Origin: Desulfobacteraceae bacterium | Lineage (GTDB): Bacteria; Desulfobacterota; DSM-4660; Desulfatiglandales; Desulfatiglandaceae | Direction: 5' to 3' | DNA length: 16,409 nt | Assembly: GCA_011048855.1 (NCBI GenBank) | Contig: DSCZ01000475.1 | Span: 1 to 16,409 of the forward strand | Shown here: positions 8,980 to 14,983 of the stretch, in pieces | Position numbering within the stretch: position 1 is the first letter of the stretch | Layout of the letters: every line of letters begins with the position of its first letter | The notes under the pieces: model-generated | Seen by the model: the letters and a program-made list of their open reading frames with translations, nothing else | The model's database searches: none | Told to the model about the DNA's origin: nothing | Made by a program: the position numbers and the translations under genes

Positions 8980-11259
8980 ATGAGCGAGTACAGGGACCTT
9001 TTGAAGGTTTACCGGCTTTTGAAAAAGAAGATTCAGTTCGCCCATCTTGGAGATCTGATCAGTGCCACTTTCCAGGACGTGCTTGAAAAAAGGGGAATTG
9101 TCAGCCGCGAAGAACTCCTGGGCATGACCGTGGAGGAGCTGAATCGGGAGGGCCTGCCCGATACGGAAGAAAACCGCCGGGAATACAGCGAGGCGCTTTC
9201 CGACTACTTTTTTGCGACGCGCCTTTCACCCTGCGAAATAGAAGATTATATCAATCTGGCCAGGAAAAGGGAAAAGGCCCAGACTCTGTCGATAATAGCA
9301 AACCGCGACCAAGCCTCATCCATGGAAATATACGAGGCGTTGAGGGAGTTTTGCGACATCCCCATGGGCGAAGTGTATATTTCCCCGGAAGAGGCGACCG
9401 GTATCCGGGTGGCTTTGATCAGCCGTTTCATATCCAGCCAGTTGCCGTTTGTCGGACTGGCTAAAAAACATATCACGATCAGGGACATGGACCTGGTTTT
9501 AAGAAGGTGCCTGTGGAGCCGAAAGCGGCCGGGGAAGCTGGGCGGGAAGGCCGCCGGCATGATTCTGGCGCTTAAAATCCTCCTGCCCATCCTTGAAAAA
9601 CACGACGCCGAGCTGGAAGAATACATACGGGTGCCCGACACCTGGTACCTTAACTCCGGTGTATTTTCGGAGTTCCTCGATCGAAACAACCTCTACCTTT
9701 TCCATACCCATAAATACAAGGACCGCGAGGAAATCGAGGCGGAGTTTCAACATATAGAAGAGAAATTCCGCAGTGCAACCTTTTCTTCCGAGGTGGTGGA
9801 CGGTTTCAGGAAGATTCTGGAGGAAATCGGGGAACATCCCATCATTATTCGCTCTTCGAGCCTGCTCGAAGACAGTTTCGGCCTCGCATTTTCCGGAAAA
9901 TACCTGTCGGTTTTTCTTACGAACCAGGGTGACATCGAGACAAGACTGGAGCAATTCATCAACGGCCTGAAGCAGGTCTTTGCGAGCACGTTCGGGCCGG
10001 ATCCCATTCTCTACAGGTTGGACCACGATCTGATTGACTACGATGAGAGGATGGCAATGGTGGTTCAGAAGGTGGTAGGGAGGCGTTTTGGGGATTACTT
10101 TTTCCCGTTCGTGGCAGGTGTCCTCTTCTCGCAGAATGTTTATACATGGAATCAGAGGATCAAAAAAGAAGATGGGCTTGCCCGTTTGGTTTTCGGGTTG
10201 GGTACAAGGGCTGTTGACCGGGTGAGTTCCGACTATCCGCGTATTGTCCCCTTGAGCCACCCCCTTTTGCGTCCGGAGATGACGTCTTCCCAGATAAAAA
10301 AATATTCACAGAAAAACGTCGATGTATTGAACCTCAAAAAGGGTTGTTTCGAAACCGTTGATTTCACGACCCTCGCTGCTGAAACGAAGCATCCCGATCT
10401 TTTTTATGCGGTGTCAGTTGAAAAAGACGGGTATCTTTCCGCCCCCTATTTTGTGAATCAGGATCTCAGCCGGGGGCAGCTTTTCGTGACGTTTGAGCAC
10501 CTGTTGAGCCGCACGCAATTTGTCGAGCTGGCGAAGAAAGTTTTATCCAGGGTGTCTGCAGCCTACGGACGCCCGGTGGACATGGAGTTCGCCTGGGATG
10601 GCAACAAATTTTACATCCTTCAGTGCCGTGCGCTTTCCACGCGGAAAGAACTTGGTAAAGTAACCATCCCGACGGATGTACCTGACGAGAAAATTTTATT
10701 CACCACTCATTCCGGATTTTTCAATAGTGTCGTCGAAAACCTGGAATATATCGTTTATGTGGATCCCAGGGCCTATGATGCTTTGGATAATTTCGAGGAT
10801 AAAATGGCGGTGGCCGGAGCTGTTAATGCATTGAATAAACATCTGGCGGGGAAGCGTTTCGTTTTGATGGGACCGGGACGCTGGGGGAGCAGCGATATCA
10901 ATCTTGGCGTTCGTGTGACCTATTCCAGCATTAACAAGACCAGGCTCCTCATGGAAATAGCTTTCACAAAAGACGACTCCACTCCTGAGGTGTCCTGCGG
11001 CACCCATTTCTTCCAGGATCTGGTTGAAGCCGACATCGCCATCGTCTCTGTTTTTCCAGACGATCCGGACTCGAATTTGAATGAATCCTTTCTCCTCGAT
11101 GCACCCAGTTTGTTGGCGGAGACGGCGCCGGGCTATGAAAAATACGGTCAGACAGTGCGGGTGATTCATGTCCCCTCAGCCTGTGAGGGAGATTACCTGC
11201 ATGTATACCTGGATATGAATACCCCGAAAGGCATCGGCTTCTTCAGCCCGTATAAATAG
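8980..11259 (+). CDS. PEP/pyruvate-binding domain protein (PPDK N-terminal type), lacking the phosphohistidine domain
   Basis: 759-aa protein with the ATP-grasp nucleotide-binding half of PEP synthase / pyruvate phosphate dikinase. A largely helical N-terminal region (1-180) has no recognised domain. Then come GKLGGKAAGM (185-194), RSSSLLEDS (291-299) with AFSGKYLS, VVQKVVGRRFGDYFFP (about residues 363-378), and the closing VDMEFAW...YILQCRA (533-551), which corresponds to the DIEWA...YILQ.R end of the PEP synthase nucleotide domain. The phosphohistidine swivelling domain and the TIM barrel are absent. In their place is a C-terminal region (about 552-759) containing MGPGRWGSSDINLGV (630-644), seen in similar unstudied proteins. 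It therefore cannot be a normal PEP synthase alone; it may transfer phosphate to another partner. Tandem purine-rich ribosome sites, GGAG (8967-8970) and GGAGGG (8972-8977), precede the ATG. Flanked by gdhA and the kamA operon. Confidence 0.8.
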   Translation: MSEYRDLLKVYRLLKKKIQFAHLGDLISATFQDVLEKRGIVSREELLGMTVEELNREGLPDTEENRREYSEALSDYFFATRLSPCEIEDYINLARKREKAQTLSIIANRDQASSMEIYEALREFCDIPMGEVYISPEEATGIRVALISRFISSQLPFVGLAKKHITIRDMDLVLRRCLWSRKRPGKLGGKAAGMILALKILLPILEKHDAELEEYIRVPDTWYLNSGVFSEFLDRNNLYLFHTHKYKDREEIEAEFQHIEEKFRSATFSSEVVDGFRKILEEIGEHPIIIRSSSLLEDSFGLAFSGKYLSVFLTNQGDIETRLEQFINGLKQVFASTFGPDPILYRLDHDLIDYDERMAMVVQKVVGRRFGDYFFPFVAGVLFSQNVYTWNQRIKKEDGLARLVFGLGTRAVDRVSSDYPRIVPLSHPLLRPEMTSSQIKKYSQKNVDVLNLKKGCFETVDFTTLAAETKHPDLFYAVSVEKDGYLSAPYFVNQDLSRGQLFVTFEHLLSRTQFVELAKKVLSRVSAAYGRPVDMEFAWDGNKFYILQCRALSTRKELGKVTIPTDVPDEKILFTTHSGFFNSVVENLEYIVYVDPRAYDALDNFEDKMAVAGAVNALNKHLAGKRFVLMGPGRWGSSDINLGVRVTYSSINKTRLLMEIAFTKDDSTPEVSCGTHFFQDLVEADIAIVSVFPDDPDSNLNESFLLDAPSLLAETAPGYEKYGQTVRVIHVPSACEGDYLHVYLDMNTPKGIGFFSPYK

Positions 11260-11281
11260 GCTCAGCGCGGGATCCGGCGGA

Positions 11282-11390
11282 GTCGGGCTTACCTGCCGAC
11301 ATTACGATGGTAACCCCATCCGGACAAATCGCGGTAATGAAACCGCGCCTACAGGTATTGGCTGCGTAGGTCGGGTTTCCCTGCCCGACA
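11282..11390. repeat. Palindrome-rich intergenic element
   Basis: Within the 294-base gap before kamA there are five short inverted repeats: GTCGG/CCGAC (11282-11300), GATGG/CCATC (11306-11320), CGCGGT/ACCGCG (11330-11347), CCTAC/GTAGG (11348-11370) and GTCGGG/CCCGAC (11370-11389). The first and last are related copies (GTCGGG, then CCTGCC, then GAC). It looks like a dispersed intergenic palindrome family. The last one is followed within 13 bases by a T-rich run (11402-11408) and could contribute to termination of the upstream gene. Confidence 0.5.
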
Positions 11391-11409
11391 CCGTAGCTCT
11401 CTTTTTTTC

Positions 11410-11437
11410 TTGCATTACGTGTAAAAAGGTTTATATT
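11410..11437 (+). promoter_or_regulatory. Candidate promoter of the kamA operon
   Basis: TTGCAT (11410-11415), a 16-base spacer and TATATT (11432-11437, 5 of 6 to the -10 consensus). The -35 is weak (3 of 6). It lies about 117 bases before kamA, after the palindrome element. Confidence 0.3.
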
Positions 11438-11553
11438 TCGCCGCCTGATAAGATGTATTCAGCTGGGGTTTAGTTCAAAACAACAATTGAATCAAAGGTT
11501 TAATTGCTACAGGCGCTGTTTTCACAAAAATCTTTTTTCGAAAGGACGACGCG

Positions 11554-12882
11554 ATGCAGAAAATTCTCGAAGTGGGAAAGCCGTCTGAATATCAGATGGA
11601 AGAAAACGAGGAGCCTCCCAGTGGCGGAAGTAGTGAACCGCCGCCAAACAACCCTTCCACGCTTTTTCCAGATATTGAGACATATCCGCATATTTTACCC
11701 ATTTTAAAACCCGTAAAACGTACCCTCCGGACGTCTGCCGCCGCCAGGGCTTTCCGGAGGCGTTTCTTTCCCCTGGCTGGTGAAAGGGAATGGAACGACT
11801 GGCACTGGCAGATCGCCAACCGGATAAAAACCCCCGAGCAGTTGGAGCTAATGCTCCATCTGACACCGGAGGAGAGGGACGCCTCGGTGAGTCACACGAC
11901 CGGGCTGCCGTTTTCGGTGACGCCCTACTACATGAGCCTTCTGAACCCCGATGATCCGGCCGAGGCACTGCGAAGAAGTGTTATCCCTACAATTCACGAG
12001 CAGCTACGCGGCCCGGGCGAGGCTGACGATCCGCTCGGTGAAGAGGGGCAGAGCCCGGTTCCTGGTCTGGTGCACCGTTACCCGGACAGGGTTCTGTTCC
12101 TGCTGAGCGACTTCTGTTCAACCTACTGCCGTTACTGTACCAGATCGAGGGTCGTCGGCCATGGCGAGGTTCTTCCCACCCGGGAAAGGCTTGAGCGGGC
12201 TTTCGACTATATCCGAAGGACGCGGTCGGTCAGGGATGTCCTGGTATCCGGCGGGGATCCCTTGACACTTGGAGACGAAAAACTCGAATGGATTCTCCGG
12301 AACCTGCGAGCGATCCCCCATGTGGAAATGCTTCGCATCGGAACCAAAGTGCCTGCCGTGCTTCCCCAGAGGATTACAGGGCAGCTAGTTAGAATGCTGC
12401 GCAGGTATCATCCATTGTGGATGAGCCTTCATTTCACCCATCCTTCGGAATGCACGCCGGAAAGCGCCCGAGCATGCGGAATGCTTTCCGATGCAGGGAT
12501 TCCGCTGGGTTCCCAGACGGTTCTTCTCAAGGGCATCAATGATGATGTGGACACGATGAAGGCTCTCATGCACCGGCTCATAACCATGCGGGTGAAGCCT
12601 TACTACCTTTTCCAGTGCGACCCTATTTCCGGCTCAGCCCATTTCCGCACGCCTGTGGAGAAAGGACTCGAAATTATCCGCGGCCTGCGGGGCTTCACCA
12701 GCGGATATGCGGTTCCCACGTATGTGATCGACGCCCCCGGCGGGGGAGGTAAGGTGCCGCTGATGCCTGATTATATCAGGGGCAGGCAGGGAGAATCTTT
12801 GATACTTTGCAACTACGAGGGCAGATATTTCAGTTATCCGGACGCTGATGAGGCTGCTTGCGGGGCAAAAGTTTATCAATAG
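11554..12882 (+). CDS. kamA: Lysine 2,3-aminomutase (KamA family radical SAM)
   Basis: 442-aa radical-SAM, PLP-dependent aminomutase, predicted to convert L-lysine to beta-lysine. The iron-sulfur cluster motif is C188-x3-C192-x2-C195 (FCSTYCRYC), followed by R197, equivalent to the carboxylate-binding Arg134 of the clostridial enzyme. D356 (QCD) and D393 (IDAPGGGGK) match the lysine-binding Asp293 and Asp330, and K400 the PLP lysine. Spacings from C195 to D356 (161), D356 to D393 (37) and D393 to K400 (7) equal those of the clostridial enzyme as I recall it. The N-terminus carries an extra Pro/Glu-rich segment of about 65 residues before the family start (WNDWHWQIANRI). The C-terminus is short and lacks the CxCxxC zinc motif of the clostridial protein. 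Too long for EpmB, and no EpmA or EF-P neighbour. Ribosome site AAAGGA (11541-11546). First gene of a four-gene operon. Confidence 0.88.
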   Translation: MQKILEVGKPSEYQMEENEEPPSGGSSEPPPNNPSTLFPDIETYPHILPILKPVKRTLRTSAAARAFRRRFFPLAGEREWNDWHWQIANRIKTPEQLELMLHLTPEERDASVSHTTGLPFSVTPYYMSLLNPDDPAEALRRSVIPTIHEQLRGPGEADDPLGEEGQSPVPGLVHRYPDRVLFLLSDFCSTYCRYCTRSRVVGHGEVLPTRERLERAFDYIRRTRSVRDVLVSGGDPLTLGDEKLEWILRNLRAIPHVEMLRIGTKVPAVLPQRITGQLVRMLRRYHPLWMSLHFTHPSECTPESARACGMLSDAGIPLGSQTVLLKGINDDVDTMKALMHRLITMRVKPYYLFQCDPISGSAHFRTPVEKGLEIIRGLRGFTSGYAVPTYVIDAPGGGGKVPLMPDYIRGRQGESLILCNYEGRYFSYPDADEAACGAKVYQ

Positions 12883-12921
12883 GAGGAACTTTTTCACCGG
12901 CATAAATCAGGCTCTTGCATT

Positions 12922-12949
12922 CAGCGGGATGGGTTCCCCCGTCCCGCTG
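12922..12949 (+). promoter_or_regulatory. Strong intercistronic hairpin between kamA and the first ligase gene
   Basis: Arms CAGCGGGA (12922-12929) and TCCCGCTG (12942-12949) are perfectly complementary over 8 bp, with an inner GGG/CCC pairing (12931-12933 with 12938-12940). No T-run follows, so it is not a classical terminator. It sits 6 bases before the Shine-Dalgarno AAAGGA (12956-12961) and may modulate translation, processing or stability. Its core resembles the palindromes at 11282-11390. Confidence 0.45.
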
Positions 12950-12968
12950 CAGCGGAAAGGAATCGACG

Positions 12969-13952
12969 ATGCTGATAGGTTTGACATACGATCTGCGATC
13001 CGAATACCTCGCCGAAGGTATGGATGAAGACGAGACTGCGGAATTTGACAGCGAGTACACGATCAACGCAATAGAAGAGGCCCTTCGCGCGTTCGGACAC
13101 GATACCGAGCGGATCGGTAATGCGAGGAAGCTCATAGCGGCCGTGGTCGCCGGCAGGCGCTGGGACATGGTTTTCAATATAGCCGAAGGACTGAACGGCA
13201 TCGGGCGGGAGGCTCAGGTTCCGGCGATTCTCGATCTGTTTAGCATTCCATACACCTTTTCAGACCCAATGGTCCTGAGCCTGACGCTGAACAAGGCTAT
13301 GACCAAGCGGGTTATACGGGACGCCGGACTTCCGACTACGCCTTTCATCGAAGTGGCTCCGGGGGACGATATCGTAGATGTGCCCTTCGAGCCGCCCTAC
13401 TTTGTAAAACCGGTGGCGGAGGGCACCGGCAAAGGCGTATCGATGCGATCCATCGTCACCCGCGGCGAAGATCTCGAGGCTGTCTGCTCGCAGCTCATGC
13501 AGCGCTACCGGCAGCCGGTGCTGGTGGAACAGTACCTGCCCGGCCGGGAATTCACCGTTGGAATCGTCGGAACAGGCAGGCAGGCGGAGGTTATTGGAAC
13601 GGTAGAGGTGATCCTCAAGGCCGAAGCCGAGCAGGGAGCCTATTCATACGTAAACAAGGCGAGGTTCCAGGAACTGGTGGAATACCGTCTCGTGGACCCG
13701 CTGACGGAGCCCCTGGGAAATGAGGTGGAGGCTTTGGCCCTCCGGGCCTATCGTGTGCTTGGCTGCCGTGACGCAGGCAGGGTGGACATCCGGTGCGACG
13801 GGCAGGAATTGCCTCATTTTATAGAGATAAACCCTCTCGCCGGTATCCATCCTGAACACTCGGATCTGCCGATCATATGCTCCAGGCGGGGGATTGCCTA
13901 CAACAGCTTGATCGAGCGGATCATGGCCTCAGCCCTTGGCCGTGCCGGGTGA
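12969..13952 (+). CDS. D-alanine-D-alanine-ligase-like ATP-grasp enzyme (first of two)
   Basis: 327-aa ATP-grasp carboxylate-amine ligase of the Ddl superfamily, expected to activate a carboxylate as acyl phosphate and join it to an amine. The N-terminal lobe has VFNIAEGLNGIGREAQ (68-83). The ATP lobe has K109 (LNKAMTKR), FVKPVAEGTGKG (145-156, K147) and VEQYLPGREFTVGI (186-199, E187). Metal ligands D273 (GRVDIR), E286 and N288 (EINPLAG) are spaced as in DdlB (13 and 2). I chose the ATG at 12969 because AAAGGA (12956-12961) is 7 bases upstream and the protein then starts with the family-like MLIGLTYD. An upstream in-frame ATG at 12915 has no ribosome site and overlaps the hairpin. A role in peptidoglycan is unlikely here, away from cell-wall genes and paired with kamA. 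Substrates unknown. It lies 86 bases after kamA, with the next gene 8 bases on. Confidence 0.85.
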   Translation: MLIGLTYDLRSEYLAEGMDEDETAEFDSEYTINAIEEALRAFGHDTERIGNARKLIAAVVAGRRWDMVFNIAEGLNGIGREAQVPAILDLFSIPYTFSDPMVLSLTLNKAMTKRVIRDAGLPTTPFIEVAPGDDIVDVPFEPPYFVKPVAEGTGKGVSMRSIVTRGEDLEAVCSQLMQRYRQPVLVEQYLPGREFTVGIVGTGRQAEVIGTVEVILKAEAEQGAYSYVNKARFQELVEYRLVDPLTEPLGNEVEALALRAYRVLGCRDAGRVDIRCDGQELPHFIEINPLAGIHPEHSDLPIICSRRGIAYNSLIERIMASALGRAG

Positions 13953-13960
13953 GGTGTCTT

Positions 13961-14971
13961 GTGCGCATTGCAGTAGTCCATAATCAGCCGGCGAAGGGAG
14001 CAGCGCCGGACGAAGAGGATGTCCTGGTGCAGGCGGAAGCCGTATCCAGTTCACTCGACAGGCTTGGCCACCAGGTTACGATGGAGGCATGCACCCTGGA
14101 TCTGGAGAGTATGCGGCGAAAACTGGTTGATTCGCGGGTTGACCTGGTGTTCAATCTCGTGGAGGCCCTTGAAGGCACCGGCAGGTTGATCCACTTTTTT
14201 CCTTCTTTCCTGGAGGTCATGGGGCTCCGATATACCGGTTCGGCGTCCATCCCGATGCTCGCAACCAGCAACAAAATCATCGGCAAACGGGTCCTTTCGG
14301 ATGCGGGATTCCCTACTCCCCAATGGGTGGGGCCTTTCCCGGCGGAGTTGCCGCAGCCGGTGGGGCAGGCTGCAGTTATAGATGGGGGTGTGGAAACCGA
14401 AAATCTTTGGATCATAAAGTCCGTATGGGAGCATGCCTCCGTGGGCCTGGATGAGGATTCCGTGGTAAAAGCCTTCCCTTCAGATGTGTCGCGGATGCTT
14501 CCGGGCAGATCGGCGCGGCTCGGTGGCGCCTGTTTCGCCGAACATTACATCCAGGGACGGGAATTCAATCTCTCTGTTCTTTCAGGGAAAAGAGGTCCGG
14601 AGGTGCTTCCCGCCGCCGAAATCGTTTTCACGGATTTCCCCCCTGGGACACCTGAAATTGTCGACTACCGGGCCAAGTGGGATGAGACGTCCAGTGCCTG
14701 GCGCAAAACCCCGAGGAAGTTCGATATTGCGGAGTCCGATAGAGAGCTTGTCGGACGGATCGCGAAGACCGCGCTTCGATGCTGGGAAATCTTCAATCTT
14801 AGAGGATATGCAAGAGTGGATTTCCGCGTGGACGCCGAAGGGGTTCCGTGGGTGCTGGAAGTAAACGCGAACCCGTGTCTCTCTCCGGATGCAGGATTCG
14901 CGGCGGCACTGGACAGGGCCGGGATTCCGTTTGATTCGGCTGTTGAAAGAATACTTGAAGACGCCTTTTAA
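13961..14971 (+). CDS. D-alanine-D-alanine-ligase-like ATP-grasp enzyme (second of two)
   Basis: 336-aa ATP-grasp ligase, a divergent paralogue of the preceding gene. The N-terminal RIAVVHNQ and DLVFNLVEALEGTGR (61-75), the central IIKSVWEHAS (151-160) and AEHYIQGREFNLSV (193-206), and the metal ligands D287, E300 and N302 (EVNANPC) follow the Ddl plan with DdlB-like spacing. It lacks the second half of the usual substrate loop after the Asn: NPLAG in the first ligase is NPCLSPDAGF here, suggesting a different substrate. I chose the GTG at 13961 because GAGG (13951-13954), overlapping the previous stop, is correctly spaced and the protein then starts VRIAVVHNQ. The in-frame ATG at 13877 would overlap the previous gene by 76 bases without family-like sequence. 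It is 8 bases after the first ligase and 12 before the next gene, so translation is probably coupled. Confidence 0.83.
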   Translation: MRIAVVHNQPAKGAAPDEEDVLVQAEAVSSSLDRLGHQVTMEACTLDLESMRRKLVDSRVDLVFNLVEALEGTGRLIHFFPSFLEVMGLRYTGSASIPMLATSNKIIGKRVLSDAGFPTPQWVGPFPAELPQPVGQAAVIDGGVETENLWIIKSVWEHASVGLDEDSVVKAFPSDVSRMLPGRSARLGGACFAEHYIQGREFNLSVLSGKRGPEVLPAAEIVFTDFPPGTPEIVDYRAKWDETSSAWRKTPRKFDIAESDRELVGRIAKTALRCWEIFNLRGYARVDFRVDAEGVPWVLEVNANPCLSPDAGFAAALDRAGIPFDSAVERILEDAF

Positions 14972-14983
14972 CGGTAAAACACC

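Noticed and set aside
9499..10260. 253-codon open frame on the - strand inside the PEP/pyruvate-binding gene
   Set aside because: Antisense shadow of a conserved gene; low-complexity composition and no start signal.
11554..12882. kamA as EpmB of the EF-P modification pathway
   Set aside because: Too long for EpmB, and there is no epmA or efp gene in the window; the ligase and deacetylase context points to small-molecule synthesis.
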